Origin: a virus
IMG/VR virus record: IMGVR_UViG_3300025120_011018
Coordinates: 1-33,383 of that record
Direction: 5' to 3' (one strand)
DNA: 33,383 bases
The notes beneath the pieces were generated by a model. That model was not told the origin of the DNA, made no database searches, and saw only the letters and a list, made by a program, of their open reading frames with translations. Below, piece after piece: positions 7,640 to 16,274 of this stretch (position 1 is its first letter; every line of letters starts with the position of its first letter). The position numbers were made by a program, and so were the translations under genes.

Positions 7640-8743
7640 ATGCAACTACAATTAGATGGATCAAATAAGAACTGGGAAAACGATCACATGTTACATCCTT
7701 ATATGTGGCGTGGCATAGCAACCGATTGTCAAATTCCAAAAATGGAATGGATAAAACAATTTGGAAAAAATACTTATTGTGCTCTGTGGCAAAGGTGGCC
7801 TGGTTGTAACGACGTGCATAATCTGCCAACTGGATACGATTTGTATATTGTAAGTTTTCACTTGGAGCCAGTGGATGTACCTTGGTTATGGAAACAATCA
7901 AAAATAGATGCTCCAATTATAGTTCTATCTGACAATACTATATATAATTGTCCATTACCAGATAATGTTAGGCCCTATGTATTTTATTGGTGGCACGAGC
8001 AACTAGCATTGATTAACAAATGGTTTCCAAAAAAAGTTAACAAGAATATCACACATCAGTTCAGTGCCATATGTAATAGAATTAGTCAGTCTAAACTTTT
8101 AGTAACAACCGCCCTATTAGAATCAGATAGCCAGTGTATGATAAAACTCTCGCAATGGCAAGGCACAAGCTACAATCATAAAACTGGAAACAAAAAACTT
8201 GACAATCTCTTTGATATATTCTATAATAAATGGTATGGTAATGAGATTAAACTAGAAGATACAGGCAAGGGTTTTCATAACGAGCAACGTTATACATCGA
8301 ATCCATGGACAGACGTTTATCAGAGGTGTGCTTTGCATTTTACAAATGAAAGTTTTCATTACAGCTTACAACATGATGAGCTAGGAGTCTATGTCTATCC
8401 AGGGCCTTTTATCACAGAAAAGACACTTAAATGTCTAGCAGGTGCTACTGGATTTATACCTGTAGGACAGTTTGAAACATATAAGGCCTTACAGGACGTT
8501 GGCTTTAAGTTCGATTATGAATTTGATACAAGTTTTGATAATGATGCAGGAAACATTACTAGACTTGAAAGTATTGTAAATCTTTTTGAAGAACTTTCAA
8601 CATGGACAAAGGATGATTTATTTGCCGCAACTGAACAAAGCTCTAAATACAATCAAGAATATGTTTCATCACAGGATTTTTATAAATTCTGTGCTATTCA
8701 CAATAATAAAACAATAGAAAACTTATGTACAAAATTTCAGTAA
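7640..8743 (+). CDS. Glycosyltransferase-like protein with TEK motif
   Basis: This 367-residue protein ends with a region (about 250-300) containing YPGPFITEKTLKCLAGATGF and IPVGQFETYKALQDVGF, the pattern of phage and bacterial fucosyltransferase/exostosin-like C-terminal domains in which a TEK loop binds the nucleotide sugar. The N-terminal half is diverged (Trp-rich, with PTGYDLYIVSFHLEP). The same TEK block recurs in the gene at 24064-25128 (FCTEKSFKAFITRQIPLTVG), so the window holds two members. Start ATG 7640 lies after the structured gap; the end overlaps the next gene by 19 bases. A perfect consensus promoter lies inside the gene at 8199-8227. Probably a cytosolic enzyme acting on a glycan; substrates unknown. 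Confidence 0.6.
   Translation: MQLQLDGSNKNWENDHMLHPYMWRGIATDCQIPKMEWIKQFGKNTYCALWQRWPGCNDVHNLPTGYDLYIVSFHLEPVDVPWLWKQSKIDAPIIVLSDNTIYNCPLPDNVRPYVFYWWHEQLALINKWFPKKVNKNITHQFSAICNRISQSKLLVTTALLESDSQCMIKLSQWQGTSYNHKTGNKKLDNLFDIFYNKWYGNEIKLEDTGKGFHNEQRYTSNPWTDVYQRCALHFTNESFHYSLQHDELGVYVYPGPFITEKTLKCLAGATGFIPVGQFETYKALQDVGFKFDYEFDTSFDNDAGNITRLESIVNLFEELSTWTKDDLFAATEQSSKYNQEYVSSQDFYKFCAIHNNKTIENLCTKFQ
8199..8227 (+). promoter_or_regulatory. Consensus sigma-70 promoter inside a gene
   Basis: TTGACA at 8199-8204 and TATAAT at 8222-8227 with exactly 17 bp between them. It lies inside the 7640-8743 gene, about 500 bases upstream of the Rossmann gene at 8725. Both hexamers are perfect and the shape matches five gene-upstream promoters in this window, so it probably drives the genes at 8725 and 9416. 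Confidence 0.6.
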
Positions 8744-9414
8744 TTGGTAATGGTTTAGTTGGCAAAAGCATTGCTAAAACTTTCCATAATGTAACAATCT
8801 ATGGACGCAAAGACAATCCAGCTGAGCTTAACCACGATGTACTGATTATTGCCGCTCCAGGTGGCAATCGAATTGAAGTTGAAAAAAATGCAGACAAAGA
8901 CATGCTTGATTGTTATGCGTTAGTAAACACTATTAAAAAATGCATGTATAATTATTTAATTTATATTAGCAGTCGTGATGTACTTTACCCAACTGTATAC
9001 GGAAAAAATCGCAAAGTGCTTGAAAATTTAGTCTTAGAATTAGATAATAGTGTTGCATTACGTATAGGAAAAGCACTTGCTCCAGGGCTCTCCCGAAACG
9101 TATTGAATGACATTAAAACAGGTACATGGCTAGATAAAATAAATTTAGATAGTACTGATCAATGGTATCCAATCGATCGTATATTAGAAGATGCAAATAG
9201 TTTATTTGTTAGTGGATTAAAAACTGATATATTTTTAAGTTGTCCTATTTCAAACAGACAAATTGTCAACATGTATAAACCTAAACTTATAAAAAAATTA
9301 GCTAAAAATAATGTGCCTGTTCAACACAGAGATACACAACACAGTTCTGGTCACTACACTGTACCTGAATCAGATGTGTGGCGCATTTTTGACACATACT
9401 TTAAGGAGAATTAA
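8725..9414 (+). CDS. Rossmann-fold NAD(P)-dependent epimerase/dehydratase-like protein
   Basis: The 229-residue product opens with KISVIGNGLVGKSIAKTF, a GxGxxG-type dinucleotide-binding motif at residues 8-13, followed by a short NVTIYGR strand and LIIAAPGGNR. LIYISSRDVLYPTVYGKNRK at about residues 79-98 resembles the Ser...YxxxK catalytic arrangement of short-chain (extended) dehydrogenases, with Tyr and Lys in YGKNRK spaced differently from the canonical YxxxK, so catalysis is uncertain. It is shorter than usual extended SDRs. It lies between a glycosyltransferase and an SGNH hydrolase, suggesting a role in sugar modification. Starts within the end of the upstream gene. Confidence 0.6.
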   Translation: MYKISVIGNGLVGKSIAKTFHNVTIYGRKDNPAELNHDVLIIAAPGGNRIEVEKNADKDMLDCYALVNTIKKCMYNYLIYISSRDVLYPTVYGKNRKVLENLVLELDNSVALRIGKALAPGLSRNVLNDIKTGTWLDKINLDSTDQWYPIDRILEDANSLFVSGLKTDIFLSCPISNRQIVNMYKPKLIKKLAKNNVPVQHRDTQHSSGHYTVPESDVWRIFDTYFKEN

Positions 9415-9418
9415 AATA
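9403..9418 (+). promoter_or_regulatory. Shine-Dalgarno site placing a rare ATA start codon
   Basis: AAGGAG at 9403-9408 is followed after 7 bases by ATA at 9416, exactly where the SGNH hydrolase's first beta strand begins. No ATG, GTG or TTG lies at a proper distance; the in-frame ATG at 9374 and TTG at 9389 lie upstream of the site and would add an out-of-character extension. Confidence 0.6.
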
Positions 9419-10102
9419 GCAAAAGTTTTACTTACACTCGGTGATAGTTGGCCATTGGGTGCAGAATTGCCTGGTGCTCCAAAGCAACCATATGGACATT
9501 ACTTAAAAGAAAATATGCAATTTGATATACTCCGCAACTATGGTATGGGTGGTGCGAGTAACGAAGATACAATTATGCAACTATATGATTATATACACAA
9601 ACACTGGGCAAGTAATGATACCGTAACTGCAATAATACATCTGACCAATCCAGTTAGAAATAATGACTTTCCAAAAGCATATGATATTTCATCTGGTAAT
9701 TTTGACGTTCATGATGACAGCAGAAACCATTGGCCAAGTGATGTTAAACAATTTATACAAGAACTTATGCTACATTATTTTGAAGATAAGCATACAATAT
9801 TTCGCAGTAGTACAACATTAATTGCACTACAAACTTTATGCAACACACACAACATTGCGGATTATTACTTTAGTGGTTGGGTAAAATATAATACATGGTT
9901 ACCTGGTGTGGATTTAACAAAAATATGGAAAGCTGGAAAAGAGACTGCCGCTGACTGGTTTGGGGCATCTGGGCATAACGGAGAACACCTTACTGATGTT
10001 GAGTCAAACAAATATATAAAACCTAATTTTGCACATCCAAATGCACTAGGTCATCAACTTATTGCAGACAAAATGGAACAATTTATACTTGACAATCAAT
10101 AA
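9416..10102 (+). CDS. SGNH/GDSL-type hydrolase, probable ATA start
   Basis: The 228-residue product has block I of SGNH hydrolases, LLTLGDSWPLG, at residues 5-15 (Ser in GDS as nucleophile), a Gly-rich block II-like YGMGGASNEDT with the family's Gly/Asn positions, a TAIIHLTNPVR strand, and the C-terminal block V-like FAHPNALGHQLIADKM carrying the catalytic His. SGNH enzymes are esterases or acetyl-hydrolases acting on lipids or on O-acetylated glycans. Given the surrounding glycosyltransferases, sugar (de)acetylation is a reasonable inference. Frame analysis puts the natural start at ATA 9416, 7 bases after AAGGAG. Two further SGNH-type genes occur at 28447 and 29180. No signal peptide. Confidence 0.7.
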   Translation: MAKVLLTLGDSWPLGAELPGAPKQPYGHYLKENMQFDILRNYGMGGASNEDTIMQLYDYIHKHWASNDTVTAIIHLTNPVRNNDFPKAYDISSGNFDVHDDSRNHWPSDVKQFIQELMLHYFEDKHTIFRSSTTLIALQTLCNTHNIADYYFSGWVKYNTWLPGVDLTKIWKAGKETAADWFGASGHNGEHLTDVESNKYIKPNFAHPNALGHQLIADKMEQFILDNQ

Positions 10103-10117
10103 AAAATCTACTATAAT
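10089..10117 (+). promoter_or_regulatory. Consensus sigma-70 promoter before the replication genes
   Basis: TTGACA (10089-10094), 17 bp, TATAAT (10112-10117). It overlaps the 3' end of the SGNH gene and sits about 25 bases before ATG 10141, whose ribosome site AAAGGAG is at about 10127-10133. It should drive the DsbA-like gene, DNA polymerase and the coupled genes through dpdA. Confidence 0.8.
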
Positions 10118-10140
10118 AAGTCATACAAAGGAGTACTTAA

Positions 10141-10398
10141 ATGGCAACACAATTTGACGCGGAACAAAAAGCAAAACTAACACAAATCATAAACGAAGGT
10201 ATGGGTGTGATGAGTGAAGTAGAAGCACTCAATGAAGGACTAAGTGATACAGTAAAAGCAATTGCAGAAGAACTACAAATTAAACCATCAGTGCTTAAGA
10301 AAGCAATACGTATTGCACACAAAGCAACTTATACTGCAGAAAAAGAAGACCAAGAAGTATTAGAAGAGATACTTACAACTGCAGGAAGGACATTATAG
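10141..10398 (+). CDS. dsbA: DsbA-like double-stranded DNA-binding protein
   Basis: An 85-residue, highly helical, charged protein. The pattern AEQKAKLTQIINEGMGVMSE, then LNEGLSDTVKAIAEELQIKP and SVLKKAIRIAHKA, resembles the small T4 DsbA family (89 residues in T4), which binds double-stranded DNA near late promoters and tunes late transcription. Residues KPSVLKKAIRIAHKAT form a basic helix fit for DNA contact. The same gene commonly precedes or neighbours replication genes in marine T4-like phages, as here. It follows a strong consensus promoter and a good ribosome-binding site. The family match is by resemblance only, so the symbol is provisional. Confidence 0.6.
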   Translation: MATQFDAEQKAKLTQIINEGMGVMSEVEALNEGLSDTVKAIAEELQIKPSVLKKAIRIAHKATYTAEKEDQEVLEEILTTAGRTL

Positions 10399-10401
10399 TC
10401 T

Positions 10402-13062
10402 GTGAGTTATGTTGATGCACTATTTGACAGAGAAAAAGATAGAATACACGTTGTAGAACGTGTAGAAGGCAGGCGAGAATATAGAGAGTTTCCTGCTAGT
10501 TATTGTTTTTACTATGCTGATCCTCGTGGTAAGCATACTAGCATCTATGGACAACCTGTCAGTAGATTTGCAACACGTAACAACAAAGAGTTCCGTAAAG
10601 AATTACGCATTCAAAACGGAAAGGACATCTTTGAATCAGATATAAATCCTGTGTTTAGATGCTTTGAAGAAAACTACAAAGGCATAGACGCACCTAAACT
10701 ACAAACTGCTTTCTTTGATATTGAGGTTGACTTTGATCCTGTAAGAGGGTATAGTTCGCCAGCAGATCCTTTCAATCCTGTAACTGCTATCAGTATATAC
10801 TTACAGTGGATGGAGCAGTTGGTAACACTGGTTATTCCACCCAAAGCAATGAGCTGGGAAACTGCACAAGAAATATGCAACGAGTTTCCTAACACAATGC
10901 TATTTGAACGAGAAGAAGAACTGTTAGCAACGTTCTTGGACTTGATTGAAGATGCAGATATCATCAGTGGTTGGAACAGTGAAGGTTATGATATACCCTA
11001 TCTTGTAAACAGAACTGCACGAATACTAAGCAAGGATGACACTAGACGTTTTTGTTTATGGAGTCAACTGCCTAAGAAACGTACATTTGAACGTTTTGGA
11101 TCAGAGAATGTTACATTTGATACTATTGGCAGAGTGCATATGGACTATATGCAACTGTATAGAAAGTACACATATGAAGAGAGACACAGTTATAGTTTAG
11201 ATGCTATTGGTGAATATGAACTTGATGAAAAGAAAACTGCATATGAAGGTACATTAGATCAACTATACAATCAGAACTTTAAAACATTTATTGAGTATTC
11301 AAGACAGGATACTGCACTGCTTGACAAAATGGATAAAAAACTGCGTTTTATTGCACTAGCAAGTGAATTGGCACATGCAAATACTGTGTTGCTACAAACA
11401 ACAATGGGTGCGGTTGCAGTTATAGAACAAGCAATTATTAACGAAGCACATGAACAAGGCATGGTTGTGCCTAATAGAGCACAACGTCTTACAGATGATG
11501 ATACTGCGGCTGCAGGTGCTTATGTGGCATATCCCAAGAAAGGCATACATGAGTATGTTGGTGCCATTGATATAAACAGTTTGTATCCATCAGCAATTAG
11601 ATCATTGAATATGGCACAGGAAACCATTGTTGGGCAACTGCGTCCTATAATGACAGAAAACTATATCAAAAACAAAATAAACAACAAAGCAAGTTTTGCA
11701 ATGGCTTGGGAGGGCTTGTTTGGTTCACTAGAATACACTGCGGTTATGAAACAAGAACGTGGCACAGAGATTACAGTGGACTGGGAGAACGGCGAAGAAA
11801 GTGTACACAGTGCCGCAGAGATATGGAAACTGATATTTGATAGCAATCAACCGTGGATACTAAGTGCCAATGGTACTATATTCACTTATGAAAAAGAAGG
11901 TGTTGTACCCGGCTTACTTGCACGTTGGTATAGAGAACGTCAAGAAATACAAAAGAAATTGAGAGCCGCAACTGATCCTGATGAACGAGAGTTTTTGGAT
12001 AAGCGACAACTTGTTAAGAAAATTAACTTAAACAGTTTGTATGGTGCTATTCTCAATCCAGGTTGTAGATTCTTTGACAAACGTATTGGACAAAGCACAA
12101 CACTTACAGGCAGAGCAGTAGCACATCATATGGATGCTTTTGTGAATGAAACCATAACTGGCAAGTATGATCATGTTGGTGATGCAGTAATATATGGCGA
12201 CACAGATAGTGTGTACTTTAGTGCATACCCAATACTGAAGAAAGATATAGATGCTGGTACTATGGAATGGAACAAGGAAATTTGTATACAACTGTATGAT
12301 GCTATAAGTGATCAACTGAACGATAGTTGGCCAAGATTTATGGAACAGGCGTTTCATGTGCCAAGAGACAACGGACTTATTATCAAAGGCGGTAGAGAAC
12401 TTATTGCTGATAGAGGACTGTTTATTACAAAGAAACGTTATGCAGTAAACATATTTGACTTAGAAGGCAAGAGACTAGACATTCAAGGCAAGCAGGGCAA
12501 GATTAAAGCAATGGGCTTGGACTTAAAACGTAGTGATACGCCAAAGGTTATACAAGACTTCTTAATGACCTTACTAGTAGAAGTACTTGCTGGTGCCGGC
12601 AGAGAAAAGATAATTGAGATGATTAAAGCATTTAAGTTTGATTTTAAAGAACGTCCTGCTTGGGAAAAAGGTTCACCTAAACGTGTTAACAACCTAACCA
12701 TGTATAGCAAGAAAGAAGAACGCGAAGGAAGAGCAAACATGCCTGGACACGTTAGAGCTGGTATGAATTGGAACACTATGAAAAAGATGAACAGTGACAA
12801 CTACAGTCAAACTATTATCGATGGTATGAAAACTATTGTTTGCAAACTTAAATCCAATCCACTTAACTGGACTAGTATTGGATATCCAACAGATGAGATG
12901 CACTTGCCACAATGGTTTAAAGAACTGCCGTTTGATGATGCACTTATGGAAGCAACTGTGGTTGATCAGAAGATAGATAACTTGCTACATGTTCTTGAAT
13001 GGGACTTGGCAAGCGAAACAAATACTGCCAATACTTTTAATTCGCTTTTTGAGTTTGAATGA
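10402..13062 (+). CDS. 43: Family-B DNA polymerase (T4 gp43 type)
   Basis: The replicative polymerase: 886 residues, close to T4 gp43 (898). The 3'-5' exonuclease motifs are FFDIEVDFD (Asp106, Glu108), GWNSEGYDIPYL (Asp197) and YSRQDTALLDK (Asp303). The polymerase motifs are A, AIDINSLYPSAIR (Asp390); B, KKINLNSLYGAI (about 539-550); and C, YGDTDSVYF (Asp600 and Asp602). All catalytic carboxylates are kept, so both polymerisation and proofreading should work. I take GTG 10402 as start, four bases after the DsbA-like stop with GGAAGGA upstream. The stop overlaps the next ATG. Works with the clamp encoded at 14030. The gene is intact, with no intein or split, unlike some marine phage polymerases. 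Confidence 0.97.
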   Translation: MSYVDALFDREKDRIHVVERVEGRREYREFPASYCFYYADPRGKHTSIYGQPVSRFATRNNKEFRKELRIQNGKDIFESDINPVFRCFEENYKGIDAPKLQTAFFDIEVDFDPVRGYSSPADPFNPVTAISIYLQWMEQLVTLVIPPKAMSWETAQEICNEFPNTMLFEREEELLATFLDLIEDADIISGWNSEGYDIPYLVNRTARILSKDDTRRFCLWSQLPKKRTFERFGSENVTFDTIGRVHMDYMQLYRKYTYEERHSYSLDAIGEYELDEKKTAYEGTLDQLYNQNFKTFIEYSRQDTALLDKMDKKLRFIALASELAHANTVLLQTTMGAVAVIEQAIINEAHEQGMVVPNRAQRLTDDDTAAAGAYVAYPKKGIHEYVGAIDINSLYPSAIRSLNMAQETIVGQLRPIMTENYIKNKINNKASFAMAWEGLFGSLEYTAVMKQERGTEITVDWENGEESVHSAAEIWKLIFDSNQPWILSANGTIFTYEKEGVVPGLLARWYRERQEIQKKLRAATDPDEREFLDKRQLVKKINLNSLYGAILNPGCRFFDKRIGQSTTLTGRAVAHHMDAFVNETITGKYDHVGDAVIYGDTDSVYFSAYPILKKDIDAGTMEWNKEICIQLYDAISDQLNDSWPRFMEQAFHVPRDNGLIIKGGRELIADRGLFITKKRYAVNIFDLEGKRLDIQGKQGKIKAMGLDLKRSDTPKVIQDFLMTLLVEVLAGAGREKIIEMIKAFKFDFKERPAWEKGSPKRVNNLTMYSKKEEREGRANMPGHVRAGMNWNTMKKMNSDNYSQTIIDGMKTIVCKLKSNPLNWTSIGYPTDEMHLPQWFKELPFDDALMEATVVDQKIDNLLHVLEWDLASETNTANTFNSLFEFE

Positions 13063-14030
13063 TGGAATTAAGAAACATTGTAAAATACAAACAACTTGTG
13101 AATGTACTTGACACCATTGGTTTACGTGAAAATATTAAAGAACAATTAGATCAACTGTATACTAATCTAAGCACACACCCTTTTAATGCTAAAAACTTAA
13201 AAGAGCAAATTAGTAATAATCATCTTGATATACTGAAAATTTTAGATGGCATGTCAGGCAATCTAAATAAGTTCAAAGAAGAGCTTAATGCAGAAGTACA
13301 AGAACTTGAAAAACCATATTATGAAATGAGTAAAGAAATTTACAAAATTAACATTGCACAATCTTCTCTAGAAAAAATGGACCGTTATGTGTTTAAAAAC
13401 GTACTATTCAATGAGTCATTAGGCAACTTACTTAAAAGTCGTATTGCAAAGTACACTACTAATGTTGATCCTGGTTTACAATTAGGTCCTGGGTACGGAG
13501 AAATTACAAATCAACTCGTAAGTCTTAATCCATTGTACCTAATGGATGATAGTCCTGAAATGTTGAAAGAAATTAAAAAATGGCGTGAGCCTGCATATCA
13601 AAGGCGGCTTAGATATTACATTGTAGATGACACACACGTAGATCCTTTGCATGAGCTACCGCAAAACCAACTAGGTATAGTTATAGCAGTAAACTGGTTT
13701 AACTTTAAGCCTTTAAAAATTATTAGAAAATATTTAGAATCTATCTTAAGAGTGCTACGGCCAGGTGGCATAATTATTTTTACCTATAACAACTGTGATT
13801 ATCCAAAAGCGGTTGACAAAGTTAATGAAATGTACTATTGTTATACTACAAGCATAAAAGTAAAAGATGTGTGTATTCAGCTTGGCTATGAAATAATAAA
13901 CAGTTTTGACGAAGGTTATGACGAATTAGATATGGGTATAAGTTGGTTAGAAATTCAAAAACCAGGAACACGTAGTACTATAAGACTAGCAGAGACAATG
14001 GGCATGATTAAACAATTAGGAGAAAATTAA
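13059..14030 (+). CDS. SAM-dependent methyltransferase-like protein with coiled-coil N-terminus
   Basis: 323 residues. The first 110 or so are helical and charged (IKEQLDQLYTNLSTHPFN, ILDGMSGNLNKFKEELNAEV), probably a coiled-coil arm. The rest looks like a class I methyltransferase: LQLGPGYGEITNQLV (SAM-binding glycine loop), LYLMDDSPEMLKEI (acidic strand 2), a D-rich IVDDTHVDPLHEL, and ILRVLRPGGIIIFTYNN (post-motif III signature). It sits between DNA polymerase and sliding clamp and overlaps both. A nucleic-acid substrate is tempting, yet no NPPY/DPPY amino-methyltransferase or cytosine PC motif is seen, so the target is unknown. Confidence 0.7.
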   Translation: MMELRNIVKYKQLVNVLDTIGLRENIKEQLDQLYTNLSTHPFNAKNLKEQISNNHLDILKILDGMSGNLNKFKEELNAEVQELEKPYYEMSKEIYKINIAQSSLEKMDRYVFKNVLFNESLGNLLKSRIAKYTTNVDPGLQLGPGYGEITNQLVSLNPLYLMDDSPEMLKEIKKWREPAYQRRLRYYIVDDTHVDPLHELPQNQLGIVIAVNWFNFKPLKIIRKYLESILRVLRPGGIIIFTYNNCDYPKAVDKVNEMYYCYTTSIKVKDVCIQLGYEIINSFDEGYDELDMGISWLEIQKPGTRSTIRLAETMGMIKQLGEN

Positions 14031-14761
14031 TGAGAGACTTTTTACTAGACTTAGTTGAACACAGCTATGACTTAGGTTGTATTGACCTAATTAAAATTAC
14101 AGGTACAGATACTGATACAAGTGTAGATGGGCTAGCCGAAGATAAAAGTGTTGTGTTACAAGCAAAGTTTCATAAACCTGTTGCTGACTATATTGGGACA
14201 TTTGGTATGCCTAATTTAGCAAAACTAAAAATACTGCTTAACATAGGCGAATACAAGGAAAACGCAGAGATTTCTGTTAAACGTCAAGAACGCAATGGTG
14301 AACAGGCACCAGTTGGACTACACTTTAAAAATGCCGCAGGTGACTTTAAAAACGACTACAGGTTTATGGTTAGTGAAATTGTAAGTGAAAAGCTCAAAGG
14401 TGTTAAGATGAAAGATGTGCCTTGGGATATTGAGTTTGAGCCAACAACTGCAAGTATTATGAGATTAAAAATGCAGGCACAAGCAAATGCTGAAGAAACG
14501 ACATTTGAAACAAAAACCGAAGATGGACATTTAAAGTTCTTGTTTGGTGATCATAGCACACATGCAGGTGACTTTGTGTTCCAACATGATGTTGGCGGTA
14601 AGTTAACTAAAGCATGGAGTTGGCCTGTGCAACAGTTTATAGCAATTATGAACTTAACCGGTGACAAAACTGTAAGAATAAGTGACAGTGGTGCAACTAA
14701 GATAACAGTTGATTCAGGCATTGCAGTTTACAATTATATACTTCCAGCACAGAGCAAGTAA
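14030..14761 (+). CDS. 45: Sliding clamp (gp45-like processivity factor)
   Basis: 243 residues, near the 228 of T4 gp45. It starts with helix DFLLDLVEHSYDLGCIDLIK, has alternating strand patterns throughout, MPNLAKLKILLNIGEYKENA in the position of gp45's DLNGFLGILSLV-like strand-helix, and a C-terminal strand set ending GIAVYNYILPAQ. It lacks catalytic motifs, as expected of a trimeric DNA-encircling clamp that tethers polymerase and, in T4, activates late transcription with gp33/gp55. Location after gp43 supports it. The TAA overlaps the ATG of the DpdA-like gene, so clamp and base-modifying enzyme are translationally coupled. Identification rests on pattern and context and not on a signature residue. 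Confidence 0.75.
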   Translation: MRDFLLDLVEHSYDLGCIDLIKITGTDTDTSVDGLAEDKSVVLQAKFHKPVADYIGTFGMPNLAKLKILLNIGEYKENAEISVKRQERNGEQAPVGLHFKNAAGDFKNDYRFMVSEIVSEKLKGVKMKDVPWDIEFEPTTASIMRLKMQAQANAEETTFETKTEDGHLKFLFGDHSTHAGDFVFQHDVGGKLTKAWSWPVQQFIAIMNLTGDKTVRISDSGATKITVDSGIAVYNYILPAQSK

Positions 14762-16224
14762 TGCTGGTACAAGACAACCTAACTGATAAGCAAAGCGATT
14801 ATGCAATATTTTTGCCAGCAATAAGCAGTTTCTATGCAACCTATATTGGTGCAGAACGTTATCCAGACAAGGTCAAAAGCATAATTGGTGATAGGTTGCC
14901 TAAAGGTATTCCTAATATGGAAGCAATGAATTGGCTTAACAAACAAGAAGCATTGTTTCCTTACAAGTGGAGCCTATACAGTGCTGGACATGCTAACATG
15001 GATTTGACTGTGCATGTACCTAAAGAAGATATGGTACGTGGTAGAAGTGCTGATACACTTATGGTTGCTGACTCAGGTGGATTCCAGATTGCAAAAGGCG
15101 TATGGCCGGGTGCGTGGGCTGATACAAAAGACAAAGCAGCACAAAAGAAACGTGAAGCAGTTATCAAATGGCAAAGTGGTATTGCAAACTATGGTATGAC
15201 ATTGGATATCCCAACATGGACGTACTTGGATCCAAAAGCAAGTGAAGCATGTGGTATTAAAAGTTATCAAGACGCAGTTGATGCAACACTGTTTAATAAC
15301 GAATTCTTTATGGAAGCCAGAGGCAAAGATCTAAAAATACTAAACGTGCTACAAGGTTCAAATCACACAGAAGCAGATAGTTGGTATGATACTATGAAGA
15401 AGTTCTGTTCAGACAAGTATGACAAGCCATTTGATGGTTGGGGTATGGGTGGACAAAACATGTGTGACCTACATCTTATACTACGTCGTTTGGTTACATT
15501 AATACATGAAGGCTTGTTAGAAAAAGGTCAACATGATTGGATGCACTTTTTAGGCACAAGCAAACTAGAATGGGCATTGTTGCTTACTGATATACAACGC
15601 AGTGTTAGGCGACATGCAAACAATAACTTTACAGTAAGTTTTGACTGTGCATCTCCTTTCTTAGCAACTGCAAATGGACAGGTATACACAAGACTCCGTG
15701 CAGACGACAGAGGTAAAAAATGGAGTTACTTGATGGAAGCCACTGCTGATAATAAAAAGTATGCATATGGTACAGATAAGTTTAGTGATGTTGTAATGCG
15801 TGATGGCATACATGAACGCTTTGATGATAGTCCAATCAGTGCTGGATGTACTATCGGAGATATTTGTAAGTATGGCCCAGGTGATCTAAATAAGATTGGC
15901 AAAGAAGGTGCAACCAGTTGGGATAGTTTTAGTTATGCACTGCTTATGGGACACAATGTATGGCAACACATATATGCAGTACAAGAGTCAAACAGGCTGT
16001 ATGATCAAGGGATCATGCCTAGTATGCTAGTAAACGATACCTTTACAAAGATTACTGTACGTGACGTAATAGATGAGGTGTTTGCACAGAAAGACCTAAA
16101 CAAGAGTATGAACTTGTTAGACAAGCATAGCAAGTTATTAGATAGTGTAATTGGCGGATCAAGAGGCACAACTGGTAAAAAAATTGTCAATAGTAAAACA
16201 CAATTTAATGCATTATTTGATTGA
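14761..16224 (+). CDS. dpdA: DpdA-like DNA 7-deazaguanine transglycosylase
   Basis: 487 residues of tRNA-guanine transglycosylase (TGT) superfamily. VADSGGFQIAKG at about 102-113 is the TGT DSGGFQ motif (Asp104 as active-site acid); LNVLQGSN at 194-201 and GWGMGGQN at 226-233 match the substrate-pocket LQG and GG segments; TVSFDCASPF has Asp295 in the nucleophile position. The TGT zinc site (CxCxxC...H) is reduced to Cys363, Cys369 and His398. Such phage-type proteins (DpdA) exchange guanine in DNA for a 7-deazaguanine such as preQ0 and so resist restriction. It overlaps the sliding clamp by one base, and FolE (25736) and a QueD-like gene (30909) in the same window supply precursor steps. A tRNA-modifying role is less likely given these neighbours. 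Confidence 0.8.
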   Translation: MLVQDNLTDKQSDYAIFLPAISSFYATYIGAERYPDKVKSIIGDRLPKGIPNMEAMNWLNKQEALFPYKWSLYSAGHANMDLTVHVPKEDMVRGRSADTLMVADSGGFQIAKGVWPGAWADTKDKAAQKKREAVIKWQSGIANYGMTLDIPTWTYLDPKASEACGIKSYQDAVDATLFNNEFFMEARGKDLKILNVLQGSNHTEADSWYDTMKKFCSDKYDKPFDGWGMGGQNMCDLHLILRRLVTLIHEGLLEKGQHDWMHFLGTSKLEWALLLTDIQRSVRRHANNNFTVSFDCASPFLATANGQVYTRLRADDRGKKWSYLMEATADNKKYAYGTDKFSDVVMRDGIHERFDDSPISAGCTIGDICKYGPGDLNKIGKEGATSWDSFSYALLMGHNVWQHIYAVQESNRLYDQGIMPSMLVNDTFTKITVRDVIDEVFAQKDLNKSMNLLDKHSKLLDSVIGGSRGTTGKKIVNSKTQFNALFD

Positions 16225-16249
16225 CATCAATACGTTTTTGTTATATAAT
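16221..16249 (+). promoter_or_regulatory. Consensus sigma-70 promoter before 16275
   Basis: TTGACA (16221-16226) overlaps the TGA stop of dpdA; a 17-bp spacer is followed by TATAAT (16244-16249). The ATG at 16275 follows with GAGGAAT as ribosome site. It separates the replication block from the next operon. Confidence 0.8.
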
Positions 16250-16274
16250 ATAAACTTAATAATGAGGAATACCA

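Noticed and set aside
12028-12357. Minus-strand frames over polymerase, guaC and others (for example 12028-12357, 18643-19017, 25594-26061)
   Set aside because: They are shadows of strong plus-strand genes, without ribosome sites, motifs or plausible composition.
13059-14030. DNA adenine or cytosine methyltransferase
   Set aside because: No DPPY/NPPY or PC motif; only a generic SAM fold is supported.
14761-16224. tRNA-guanine transglycosylase acting on tRNA
   Set aside because: The DSGGFQ motif fits both, but the reduced zinc site, the clamp coupling and phage context favour DNA.
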